This document shows, piece by piece, positions 16,949 to 24,225 of a DNA stretch of 64,000 nucleotides. Made by a program: the position numbers and the translations under genes. The stretch covers positions 62,001 to 126,000 of the forward strand of contig NZ_JABAIJ010000009.1 of assembly GCF_012641435.1 (NCBI RefSeq), written 5' to 3'. Source of the stretch: Rhizobium sp. P38BS-XIX (lineage in GTDB: Bacteria > Pseudomonadota > Alphaproteobacteria > Rhizobiales > Rhizobiaceae). Every line of letters begins with the position of its first letter. The first letter of the stretch is position 1. The notes beneath the pieces were generated by a model. It was given only the letters and a program-made list of their open reading frames with translations, did no database searches and had not been told where the DNA came from.

Positions 16949-17328
16949 TACGCGGCCTCCTCGTCGCGGGCGGCATCGTTCAATGCCTCCATGAAAAGGT
17001 CGTGAGCGCGGGCAGATATGCGAGCATAGGCTCGCTCGAACACCGGCTCGTAGCGGCGCTCGTCGACCGTGTAGACCGCGCCATAAATCGTGGTGCGGGC
17101 CAGCGCCAGGACAGCCATCAGGCGTCGGCGCGGAATGGCAAATTCTGCCGTCAGGATATGGATGGCCACCTGTCGCGCCAACTTGGCGTCGAACATCTCC
17201 CGAGGCGGATCGATGATGTGCTGCATTGGCAGGTGGTTGAAGTGTGACCGGCTGGCGCGATAGCAAGCCGATACCATGGCCTGCAGGCGCTCTTCTTCGG
17301 AGTATGGGTTAATCATGTCGTGTCTCAC
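16948..17328 (-). CDS. DnaA domain-IV-like DNA-binding protein
   Basis: 126 residues from GTG 17328, whose first bases overlap the upstream TGA; ATG at 17316 is an alternative. Residues about 50-95 (LARQVAIHILTAEFAIPRRRLMAVLALARTTIYGAVYTVDERR) follow the DnaA domain IV pattern: a basic helix, then an HTH where TTIYGAV takes the place of the DHTTVLHAV signature. No AAA+ domain is present. It may bind DnaA-box-like sites and influence replication or early transcription. It is coupled to the ParB-like gene. Confidence 0.6.
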   Translation of the reverse strand: MRHDMINPYSEEERLQAMVSACYRASRSHFNHLPMQHIIDPPREMFDAKLARQVAIHILTAEFAIPRRRLMAVLALARTTIYGAVYTVDERRYEPVFERAYARISARAHDLFMEALNDAARDEEAA

Positions 17329-17603
17329 AGATGAGCAATGATGGCCGCAACGGCTGCCGCAAGGCCGGCCAGGGCTACGCTGAACATGAGCGCAAGGTCG
17401 GCCAAGCGGCAGGTGGGGGAGAACGAAGGAATGAAGGGGTTCCGACCGTCAATTTCGGCACGTTTTTTCGTCATTGGCGAAGGTCCGGAAATGGGAGATT
17501 GTTGGGTTGTGGCGCTGGCCGATCGGGACTGACAGCCGGGAACAAGGTTCCTGCGACGATGGTCGCGGCAGGCTAGAGCAGCGGTTTGGCCAGCGTCACG
17601 CAT
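17325..17603 (-). CDS. Small membrane-segment phage ORF (start uncertain)
   Basis: 92 codons if translation begins at ATG 17603, which overlaps the Ner-like stop as TGATG. A shorter version from ATG 17474 gives MTKKRAEIDGRNPFIPSF and 49 residues. Only the C-terminus has clear protein character: one membrane segment LALMFSVALAGLAAAVAAIIAHL. The first 43 residues are Arg/Ser-rich and may be untranslated. Neither start has a good SD. Function unknown. Confidence 0.4.
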   Translation of the reverse strand: MRDAGQTAALACRDHRRRNLVPGCQSRSASATTQQSPISGPSPMTKKRAEIDGRNPFIPSFSPTCRLADLALMFSVALAGLAAAVAAIIAHL

Positions 17604-17932
17604 CAGGCAGCCGCCTGCGCGTCTGCAGTGTTTCGACGCTGCCAGCGATAGTTGCCATCCGGCTGAGGAGTAATGCGCTGACCATCTGCATGATAACGGG
17701 TGCGCCACAACAAATGCGGCCGGGTTTTAAGGGCGGCTGCAATGGCGCGCTCGCCGGCAAGATGGGGCTCGTGTACGGCATTGCCGGCCGTGCCTGCAGG
17801 AAGGGAGTAATCCTTGTCGATTTGGGCGAGGGTGATTTTTGCGACGATCAAGCGGCCCTTGATCCGTGCAACCTCTTCGAGGCGACGGCGTTCGGCACGG
17901 CCGATCTTGTCGGTTGGGGTGTCGAGATGCAT
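17603..17932 (-). CDS. Ner-like (Nlp family) early regulator
   Basis: 109 residues from ATG 17932, which has AAGGA 7 bp upstream. A GTG at 18004 would add 24 residues but lacks an SD and would reach into the operator region. The helix ARIKGRLIVAKITLAQIDKDYSLPAGTAGNAV and the block GERAIAAALKTRPHLLWRTRYHADGQR match the Ner/Nlp winged-helix ending (...LWPSRY.ADG). Ner represses both early and repressor transcription in Mu. It is divergent from the repressor across the operator pair. Confidence 0.8.
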   Translation of the reverse strand: MHLDTPTDKIGRAERRRLEEVARIKGRLIVAKITLAQIDKDYSLPAGTAGNAVHEPHLAGERAIAAALKTRPHLLWRTRYHADGQRITPQPDGNYRWQRRNTADAQAAA

Positions 17933-18015
17933 AAGTAAATCCTTGATCCAGATGGGGAGGCCCTGGCCGGCCTCCTTTTTTGGGAAATTGAAGTCTGCGA
18001 ACACAGAAAGGGGTA

Positions 18016-18054
18016 ACCCAAAATGGGTGGCAAGTAAACACCCATTTTGGGTGT
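18016..18054. promoter_or_regulatory. Repressor/Ner operator pair
   Basis: Two palindromes occupy the divergent intergenic space. ACCCAAAATGGGT is at 18016-18028 and ACACCCATTTTGGGTGT at 18038-18054. Their cores are reverse complements of each other and their centres are 24 bp apart. The right one ends 5 bp before the repressor ATG, so binding there would block repressor expression. Direct sequence observation; the bound protein is inferred. Confidence 0.75.
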
Positions 18055-18059
18055 AGTGA

Positions 18060-18596
18060 ATGGCGACAGATAAAGAGCTTTGGAAAGCGGCTGGTAAACG
18101 CCTCGCCGCCGCTAGATCGCGTGCAGGCTACCCATCGCAAAAGGCGTTCTCGGTTGCCGTGGATCTCGCTGAGCCGACCATTGCGAAATATGAGCAAGGC
18201 GTCCGTGAAATACCCATGACCTTGTTGCATTGGTTGGCCGAACAGCATGGCATTGATGTCAACTGGATTGTGACCGGCCAGGGCAATATGCTCGGTGAAA
18301 GGCATGTTCCGTTATCAGACAGCAATCTGCCGCCTAGAACTGAGATGCTTATTGAGCTGATGAACCCGCTCGGTCGGCTCATAAACGAGATCTACCGAGA
18401 GATGGGTGTTAAGGTCACTGATGATCAGCGGATGGGTTTGTTAGCCCGATGGTATGCCAATCTGGCGGCAAGGATCGGCCCTCAAGATGATTGGGACCAA
18501 ATGCAGATGCGGCTCGCAACGATTGGCGAGGACATACGAGCCGAGTTAAAACTTAAGGCCGAAAACCTCTCGTCGAGCAAACGCTCGGCCTTATGA
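18060..18596 (+). CDS. Prophage repressor, XRE-type HTH
   Basis: 178 residues. The N-terminal Cro/CI-type HTH (LWKAAGKRLAAARSRAGYPSQKAFSVAVDLAEPTIAKYEQGVREIP, about 7-52) is followed by LLHWLAEQHGIDVNWIVTGQGNML, a common continuation in phage and chromosomal XRE regulators. The C-terminal half is helical with no LexA-type peptidase motif, so RecA-driven self-cleavage is not expected. It lies divergent to the Ner-like gene in the position of Mu c. No SD is visible before ATG 18060, suggesting leaderless or weak translation. Confidence 0.8.
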   Translation: MATDKELWKAAGKRLAAARSRAGYPSQKAFSVAVDLAEPTIAKYEQGVREIPMTLLHWLAEQHGIDVNWIVTGQGNMLGERHVPLSDSNLPPRTEMLIELMNPLGRLINEIYREMGVKVTDDQRMGLLARWYANLAARIGPQDDWDQMQMRLATIGEDIRAELKLKAENLSSSKRSAL

Positions 18597-18748
18597 TCGT
18601 CGAGATAAACGACGAGCAGCGGAAAAAGCACACAGGATCGACCGCACCCGGAAACGCGCACCAGGTATTGCTGTCAAAGATGTTGTTTGACCCTGATAGA
18701 GGAACCCCGATCCCTCGGCCCCAGGACGGCCGCCCCCAAAAACTCTAA
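18593..18748 (+). CDS. 51-residue ORF translationally coupled to the repressor
   Basis: ATG 18593 overlaps the repressor TGA (ATGA). The product begins MIVEINDEQRKKHTGSTAPG and ends PRPQDGRPQKL before TAA at 18746. Mostly charged, no membrane segment. The 4-bp overlap is the same coupling used throughout this phage, which favours a real gene over chance. Function unknown. Confidence 0.45.
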   Translation: MIVEINDEQRKKHTGSTAPGNAHQVLLSKMLFDPDRGTPIPRPQDGRPQKL

Positions 18749-19561
18749 ATCAAACGCAACCCCTAAGAATTACCGGTATTTCCTAACAAACCCAACGGTT
18801 GAATTGATAGCGCACAACCGATCTAGGTCGCAATCCGACGGATGGAATATACAGGTCTAGCTGTGACGGTGACGGCTCGTGCCGACGCCGGGGGTTGAAC
18901 ACGCGCTTCACAGACACGCCGATGCGCTTTTAGCCGGAGCTTGGACATGGCACATCGCCCCCGGCCAAAAGCCACGGCGAATGCGCCAGCCGCCAAGCTG
19001 CGCATGTGTTCGGCAACCGCTATGGCGGCATGCCTATGTGAAGTCAGGGTGTTCAAGCCCGCTACGGTTATAAATGCGCGCGGAAGCGGTGCAACCGTCA
19101 AATTCGCGATGGCTAAAGCGTGCGACGGACTTCCAACTTCCCAAAAAGTTGAAATTCCACTTATCGCAATGAAAAATATGGATAATTTGGCCGTTAACTG
19201 TAAAGAAGGAACGGACTTCCATCTTCAAATTGGATTTTTGAGGTCTTCAAAGCTCGCGAGTTGAGCAGCCTTCGAAGCGCGCCGCGACCATCGATCGTTA
19301 TTTTTCAAAGGTTTGAAGACGCCTCAAAGGCAATTCGGGGCTTTTTAAGCTTCGTCTTGAAGGTCGCACAGGTTTCACGGCTTCCGCCAACAGCATAAGC
19401 GTTAAGGGGCTTTCCTCGTGTCAAACTCGACGAACGTCGTCGTCCGCAACCGTCGTCCTATGCCGCTGTTTTTAAACGTTTTGTCACCCAATGACGGCCT
19501 GTGACAGGAAATGACGGGTATTCCGGTTACTGGTGGCAGACAACACTGAGGCAGCCTACTC
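18749..19561. other. Prophage left-end region and junction to host DNA, no convincing gene
   Basis: About 810 bp without a supportable ORF. It contains two near-identical 16-mers (see the repeat entry) and several GTCTTCAAA-like words in both orientations, which look like transposase end-binding sites. The phage end must lie between the repressor-side genes and the host small-protein gene that ends at 19562. On the minus strand a Mu end starts with TG. Candidates beside the repeats are 19143 and 19227, but I cannot fix the 5-bp target duplication without the other end. Confidence 0.5.
19125..19226. repeat. Paired 16-bp repeats, candidate MuA end-binding sites
   Basis: ACGGACTTCCAACTTC at 19125-19140 and ACGGACTTCCATCTTC at 19211-19226 differ at one base and are 86 bp apart in the same orientation. 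Position beyond the repressor and spacing resemble the L1/L2/L3 transposase sites of Mu attL. Further partial copies (GTCTTCAAA at 19244, inverted at 19312-19320) lie just to the right. Confidence 0.5.
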
Positions 19562-19708
19562 TTATTTTTTGTCTAGTGGCTTCTTGTCCACATGCCCGGG
19601 CGAAATCGGATCGCTTGCCGGAAAAGTCTCTTCCAGCGCTTCTTCCAGATAGTCGTCCTGTTCCTTGCGTTCTTTTTCGCTCGGCTTCTGCTGCTTCTTG
19701 TCACTCAT
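19562..19708 (-). CDS. Small conserved rhizobial protein
   Basis: 48 residues from ATG 19708 (MSDKKQQKPSEKERKEQDDYL), with a GGGAG a few bases upstream of the start on the minus strand. Very hydrophilic, with the motif EEALEETFPASDPISPGH, which I associate with small proteins of Rhizobiaceae and other alphaproteobacteria. Function unknown. It is the first host gene to the right of the prophage. Confidence 0.7.
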   Translation of the reverse strand: MSDKKQQKPSEKERKEQDDYLEEALEETFPASDPISPGHVDKKPLDKK

Positions 19709-19906
19709 CGTGCTTACTCCCTGGCTTCTCCTTAAAATACTAGGCCGTGGCTGTGCATTGTCCAGCGGGGAGGGAGCATCGCCGATCAGCGGCTCCAATA
19801 AGGTCGTGGCATCGCCCGCTCAAACAACGCTTTCGCATTTATCTTGGAACCGTGCCGGCTCCGCATCGTTTTGTCCATGTGACCAACGAGACGAAAGGGG
19901 CAGGCC

Positions 19907-20116
19907 ATGTCCGTACCAAACGAGCCCATGCCCGACCAACCCCCGATCCCGGGCCCGGATTGGATACCGCAGCCGCCGATCGAGGAGCCGGATCCTGATC
20001 GGCTTCCGGACGAAGCTCCGCTTCCCAATCCCGATGAGAACGAGGAGCCGCCGAAGCATGCCTCGGAGGCAGCGCTTCCACATCCGCCATGCTGGTGGAA
20101 TAGCCTGATGCCGTGA
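19907..20116 (+). CDS. Small proline-rich acidic hypothetical protein
   Basis: 69 residues, about one third Pro, with Pro/Asp/Glu repeats (PIPGPDWIPQPPIEEPDPDRLPDEAPLPNP). An AAGGGG SD lies 7 bp before the ATG. Probably disordered. Similar Pro/Asp-rich small proteins occur in rhizobia. Low complexity means chance coding bias cannot be excluded. Confidence 0.55.
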   Translation: MSVPNEPMPDQPPIPGPDWIPQPPIEEPDPDRLPDEAPLPNPDENEEPPKHASEAALPHPPCWWNSLMP

Positions 20117-20126
20117 GACGCGGGCT

Positions 20127-21008
20127 CTAGAGAAACATTCGCCGTTCTTCGTTTACCAGCTCCTGCAGGAAGTCCACGACAGTGCGTACGCGAACGAGGT
20201 CGCGCGCGCTTTCGTGATAGGTCGTCCAATAGGCGCGCTTGATGGAGACATCCGGCAGGATGCGTGTCAGCTCCGGGAATTGTCTGGCGATATAATCATG
20301 CAAAATGCCGATGCCTGCGCCGGAGCGCACCGCCTCCGTCTGGCCGATCGCCGTGGATATCTCGAATGAGGCATCCCAGCTGCGCATGATCTCGCCGGAA
20401 AAATTCAGCGACGCGGTAAAGATAAGGTCTTCGACATAGCCGACGCGCGGATGCAGCTTCAGCGCCTCGACACTGTCTGGTAGTCCGGCCTGCTCCAGAT
20501 AGGTTTGGGAGGCATAGAGCCCAAGCGTATAATCCGTCAGCTTCGATGAGACCAGGCGACCCTGCTCCGGTCGCTCGAGTGTAATTGCGATATCGGCCTC
20601 GCGCTGCGACAGCGAAAAGGAACGGGGCACGGGCACGAGCTGGATGCGCAGCTCCGGATACCGGGCGATCAAGCGCCCCAGCCTGGGAGCAAGGAAGGAC
20701 ACGCCGAACCCGTCGGGTGCTCCGATCCGTACGGTGCCCGTGATCGCGCTATCCAGATGCCCGACACTGGCCTGCGCGCGCAGCATCTCCGTCTCCATCC
20801 GCTCGGCCGCGTGGAGAAAGATCTCGCCCTCGGCGGTCAGGTCGCAGCCGTTGGTGCGCCGCACCAGCAGCCGCGTCTTCAACCGTTCCTCCAGCGTCGT
20901 CACGCGGCGGGAGAGGGTGGCGTGGTTGACACCAAGCCGTTTCGAAGCGGCGAGAATCTGCCCCGTGCGCGCCACGGCGAGAAACATGCGGACGTCATCC
21001 CAATCCAT
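20127..21008 (-). CDS. LysR-family regulator divergent from mmsA
   Basis: 293 residues from ATG 21008 (MDWDDVRMFLAVARTGQILAASKRLGVNHATLSRRVTTLEERL), with GAGGA upstream. N-terminal winged HTH is followed by a periplasmic-binding-like effector domain (TGTVRIGAPDGFGVSFLAPRLGRL). Divergent from mmsA across a 180-bp region with an inverted repeat, so the likely target is the mmsA promoter and its own. The effector may be an intermediate of valine or inositol breakdown; this is inference. Confidence 0.85.
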   Translation of the reverse strand: MDWDDVRMFLAVARTGQILAASKRLGVNHATLSRRVTTLEERLKTRLLVRRTNGCDLTAEGEIFLHAAERMETEMLRAQASVGHLDSAITGTVRIGAPDGFGVSFLAPRLGRLIARYPELRIQLVPVPRSFSLSQREADIAITLERPEQGRLVSSKLTDYTLGLYASQTYLEQAGLPDSVEALKLHPRVGYVEDLIFTASLNFSGEIMRSWDASFEISTAIGQTEAVRSGAGIGILHDYIARQFPELTRILPDVSIKRAYWTTYHESARDLVRVRTVVDFLQELVNEERRMFL

Positions 21009-21098
21009 CGGCACTTCCTCTTTTCGCTTGGTCTCGCGCATCTCGTTATCGCAAAAACCGCCACACACTTTGGTGCGGCAAGCCTTTGGACTTTAATT

Positions 21099-21141
21099 TT
21101 TGCACAACGGTTGCTTATAGCAGCTCATTGATTTGTGCAAA
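21099..21141. promoter_or_regulatory. Inverted repeat in the LysR/mmsA divergent promoter
   Basis: TTTGCACAA (21099-21107) and TTGTGCAAA (21133-21141) form a perfect 9-bp inverted repeat with 25 bp between. The two half-sites would be on one helix face pattern for a regulator with looped or tetrameric binding, as LysR proteins do. Confidence 0.45.
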
Positions 21142-21188
21142 TTGAAGTGCCATCCTGTGGCCATCCAAGAAAACGAGGAGGCACACCC

Positions 21189-22685
21189 ATGCGTGAGATC
21201 GGTCATTTCATCGGCGGCAAGCACGTCGCCGGCACCAGCGGACGCACCAGCAACGTCTATAATCCGGCAACCGGTGAAGTGCAGGCGACCGTCGCGCTCG
21301 CCAGCGTCGAGGAGCTTCGCGCTGCCGTCGAAAACGCCAAGGCCGCACAGCCGAAATGGGCCGCCACCAATCCGCAGCGCCGCGCCCGCGTCTTCTTCAA
21401 GTTCGTCGAACTGCTGAACCAGAACATGGATGAGCTTGCCACCTTGCTCTCCAAGGAACACGGCAAGACGGTCGAAGACTCCAAGGGCGATCTCATTCGC
21501 GGCCTCGAAGTCTGCGAGTTCGTCTGCGGTATTCCGCACCTGCAGAAGGGCGAGTTCACCGAAGGCGCCGGCCCGGCAATCGACATGTATTCCATCCGCC
21601 AGGCTGTGGGTGTTGGCGCGGGCATCACGCCGTTCAACTTCCCGGCCATGATCCCGATGTGGATGTTTGCGCCGGCAATCGCCTGCGGCAACGCCTTCAT
21701 CCTGAAGCCGTCCGAGCGTGATCCGTCCGTGCCGCTCCGCCTGGCCGAACTGATGATCGAAGCCGGCCTGCCTGCCGGCATTCTCAACGTCGTCAACGGT
21801 GACAAGGCCGCTGTCGACGCCATCCTGACCGATCCGGATATCGCTGCAGTTTCCTTCGTCGGCTCCACGCCGATCGCCCGCTACGTCTACGGCACGGCCG
21901 CCATGAACGGCAAGCGCGCCCAGTGCTTCGGCGGCGCCAAGAACCACATGATCATCATGCCGGACGCCGACATGGACCAGGCCGTCAACGCCCTGATGGG
22001 CGCTGGTTACGGCTCTGCCGGCGAGCGCTGCATGGCCGTATCGGTCGCAGTTCCGGTTGGCGAAGAGACGGCAAATCGTCTCGTCGAAAAGCTGGTTCCG
22101 AAGATCGAATCCCTGCGCATCGGCCCTTACACCGACGACAAGGCCGATCTGGGTCCGCTCGTGACCAAGGACGCTTATAGCCGCGTAAACGGCCTGATCG
22201 ATCGCGGCGTCGAAGAAGGCGCAAAGCTGGTTGTCGACGGCCGCGGCTTCAAGCTGCAGGGCTACGAAGACGGTTATTTCGTCGGCGGCACGCTGTTCGA
22301 CCACGTCAAGCCGGACATGGATATCTACAAGACCGAAATCTTCGGACCGGTTCTCTCTGTTGTCCGCGCCAAGAACTATGAAGAAGCCCTCGAACTGCCG
22401 ATGAAGCATGAATATGGCAACGGCGTCGCCATCTACACCCGCGATGGCGATGCTGCCCGCGATTTCGCTTCGCGCATCAACATCGGCATGATCGGCGTCA
22501 ACGTTCCGATCCCGGTTCCGCTTGCCTACCACTCTTTCGGCGGCTGGAAGGCTTCGAGCTTCGGTGACCTCAACCAGCACGGCACGGACTCGATCAAGTT
22601 CTGGACGCGCACCAAGACGATCACCGCCCGCTGGCCTTCCGGCATCAAGGACGGTGCCGAATTCGTCATGCCGACGATGAAGTAA
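21189..22685 (+). CDS. mmsA: Methylmalonate-semialdehyde dehydrogenase (CoA-acylating)
   Basis: 498 residues from ATG 21189 with GAGGAGG upstream. Aldehyde dehydrogenase fold: Rossmann part with FVGSTPIARYVY and catalytic Cys281 in GSAGERCMAVS. The usual general-base Glu is replaced by Asn in CFGGAKNH (about 246-253), the mark of the CoA-dependent MMSDH subgroup. It converts methylmalonate or malonate semialdehyde with CoA and NAD+ to propionyl- or acetyl-CoA, in valine, thymine and myo-inositol catabolism. A terminator follows at 22711. Confidence 0.95.
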   Translation: MREIGHFIGGKHVAGTSGRTSNVYNPATGEVQATVALASVEELRAAVENAKAAQPKWAATNPQRRARVFFKFVELLNQNMDELATLLSKEHGKTVEDSKGDLIRGLEVCEFVCGIPHLQKGEFTEGAGPAIDMYSIRQAVGVGAGITPFNFPAMIPMWMFAPAIACGNAFILKPSERDPSVPLRLAELMIEAGLPAGILNVVNGDKAAVDAILTDPDIAAVSFVGSTPIARYVYGTAAMNGKRAQCFGGAKNHMIIMPDADMDQAVNALMGAGYGSAGERCMAVSVAVPVGEETANRLVEKLVPKIESLRIGPYTDDKADLGPLVTKDAYSRVNGLIDRGVEEGAKLVVDGRGFKLQGYEDGYFVGGTLFDHVKPDMDIYKTEIFGPVLSVVRAKNYEEALELPMKHEYGNGVAIYTRDGDAARDFASRINIGMIGVNVPIPVPLAYHSFGGWKASSFGDLNQHGTDSIKFWTRTKTITARWPSGIKDGAEFVMPTMK

Positions 22686-22710
22686 GCATCGCATTCGCCG
22701 CCAATATCGA

Positions 22711-22745
22711 CCGTCGCCCGACAATTGTCGTGCGGCGGTTTTTTG
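22711..22745 (+). terminator. Terminator after mmsA
   Basis: CCGTCGC-C-CGAC-AATT-GTCG-T-GCGGCGG forms a GC-rich hairpin followed by TTTTTTG, 26 bp after the mmsA stop. Confidence 0.8.
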
Positions 22746-22828
22746 TTGCGTTTGTTTTCGATAGAGTCATCTTGCTTGGGCCGCCGTTTTCATTTAGAAC
22801 AAAAAGAGAACAACGGGAGGGCCGCGCG

Positions 22829-23176
22829 ATGGCCGTGACCTATCAGATCGACTATCTCGAATTCCCGTCGAAAGACGGGCTTAAGACCCGCCGCTTCTTT
22901 GAAGAAGCCTTTGAGTGGAGCTTTGTCAGCTATGGCCCGGCCTACCATGTCATCGAGGCGGCCGGCATAGATGCCGGTATCGATGGGGACGCAGGGGAGG
23001 CGGCCGGAGCGCCGCTGCCTGTGGTGAGGACCACCGATCTTGAAGCTGCGCAGCGCGCTGTCGAGTTTGCCGGCGGCATCATCACGCGCCCGGCCTTCGA
23101 TTTTCCCGGCGGCCGTCGCTTTCATTTTCGCGAGCCTGGCGGCTGCGAAATGGCGGTCTGGGTATCCTCGCCGTAA
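22829..23176 (+). CDS. VOC (glyoxalase/bleomycin-resistance fold) family protein
   Basis: 115 residues from ATG 22829 with GGGAGG upstream. It has one VOC module: YLEFPSKDGLKTRRFFEEAFEWSF, a short middle, then RTTDLEAAQRAVEFAGGIITRPAFDFPGGRRFHFREPGGCEMAVW. These are metal-dependent dioxygenase, isomerase or resistance folds; the substrate cannot be told. Stands alone after the mmsA terminator. Confidence 0.8.
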   Translation: MAVTYQIDYLEFPSKDGLKTRRFFEEAFEWSFVSYGPAYHVIEAAGIDAGIDGDAGEAAGAPLPVVRTTDLEAAQRAVEFAGGIITRPAFDFPGGRRFHFREPGGCEMAVWVSSP

Positions 23177-23297
23177 ATGCGTTCTTTCGATCGAGGCGCC
23201 GCTGCCTTGTGGCGCTCTTTGGATCAATCAATCCTTGATTGTGTCGTCCGGCTAGGGCAGGAAAGGGGCCTGTGGCTTTCCACGCCTTTGAATAACG

Positions 23298-23316
23298 TGA
23301 ATATGAATTTCATATT
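23298..23316. promoter_or_regulatory. IRO-type box upstream of rirA
   Basis: TGA-N9-TCA at 23298-23312 matches the rhizobial iron-responsive operator pattern. It lies inside a perfect palindrome AATATGAA-T-TTCATATT (23300-23316). It is about 80 bp before the rirA ATG. RirA is known to act at such boxes, so autoregulation is likely. Confidence 0.6.
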
Positions 23317-23392
23317 TTGGAATTGTTCAAAACTGAGAAAGCCACTATATACGGTCCAGCCCCTTAAGCAGCCTTGATTCCAGGAGATCGGC

Positions 23393-23881
23393 ATGCGCTT
23401 GACGAAACAGACCAATTACGCAGTGCGCATGTTGATGTATTGCGGTGCCAATGACGGCCATTTGAGCCGCATTCCCGAAATCGCGAGGGCCTACAGCGTT
23501 TCAGAGCTGTTTCTCTTCAAGATCTTGCAGCCGCTGACCAAGGCCGGCCTCGTCGAAACCGTGCGCGGCCGCAACGGCGGCGTGCGCCTCGCCAAACCGG
23601 CGGCAAACATCACGCTGTTCGACGTTGTGCGCGTCACAGAAGACAGCTTTGCCATGGCGGAATGCTTCGAAGACGGCGTCGTGGAATGCCCGCTGGTCGA
23701 TAGCTGCGGTCTGAACTCCGCATTGCGCAAGGCCCTGAATGCCTTCTTCGACGTTCTAACCGAATATTCCATCGACGATCTCGTCAAGGCGCGCCCGCAG
23801 ATCAACTTCCTGCTCGGTCTCACGGATGCCGACCATAAGGCGATTGCCAAGAAGCCGGCGATCTCGGCTCCGGCCGCCTGA
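23393..23881 (+). CDS. rirA: Rrf2-family iron-responsive regulator RirA
   Basis: 162 residues. The N-terminus MRLTKQTNYAVRMLMYC and the helix SVSELFLFKILQPLTKAGLVETVRGRNGGVRLAKP are nearly diagnostic for RirA. Cys91, Cys99 and Cys105 (AECFEDG, VECPL, DSCGL) are the [4Fe-4S] ligands. With a cluster it represses iron uptake and siderophore genes in rhizobia; low iron breaks the cluster. Divides the LysR/mmsA segment from the dpp operon and has its own IRO box and terminator. Confidence 0.93.
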   Translation: MRLTKQTNYAVRMLMYCGANDGHLSRIPEIARAYSVSELFLFKILQPLTKAGLVETVRGRNGGVRLAKPAANITLFDVVRVTEDSFAMAECFEDGVVECPLVDSCGLNSALRKALNAFFDVLTEYSIDDLVKARPQINFLLGLTDADHKAIAKKPAISAPAA

Positions 23882-23912
23882 TCTTCACACCCGGAATTCG
23901 CAGAGATTTTTC

Positions 23913-23945
23913 ATCCGCAGTTACCCTTGGTAGCTGCGGATTTTC
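23913..23945 (+). terminator. Terminator after rirA
   Basis: ATCCGCAG pairs with CTGCGGAT (8-bp stem extended by TAC/GTA) and is followed by TTTC, 32 bp after the rirA stop. Confidence 0.65.
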
Positions 23946-24225
23946 ATTGGAATTGCCTTCTATGCGGGCAATGCAGGGTTAGCAATTTGCTGAAAGAAAA
24001 CGTTAAATCGTTCCGAATCTGATAAATTCGTGCAATTTTTTGCCAGAATATTACCAATTCAGAGGTCTTTTCGTCCAAAAATTTCCAAACTCTATAAATT
24101 GGAAAAATTTTAGGCGGCGCTTGTTGCTTTCAAACTTAAAATAAAGTTCCATCGGCGCGATCCGAATAGGAACCTCTGGTGGTGTCCACGGCTTCAAAAG
24201 AATAACAAATCTGGGAAACGATATC
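23946..24225. promoter_or_regulatory. AT-rich dppA upstream region with imperfect palindrome
   Basis: About 280 bp without ORF, far more AT-rich than its surroundings. AAATTTCCAA and TTGGAAAAATTT near 24079-24110 form an imperfect inverted repeat around CTCTATAA. This is likely the dppA promoter/regulatory zone. I found no TGA-N9-TCA box in it, so direct RirA control is not supported. Confidence 0.4.

Noticed and set aside
21093..22724. 543-codon minus-strand frame over mmsA
   Set aside because: Antisense shadow of mmsA with no recognisable domain.
23882..24225. RirA operator before dppA
   Set aside because: Searched for TGA-N9-TCA; the nearest word fails at the second half-site, so iron control of dpp is not claimed.
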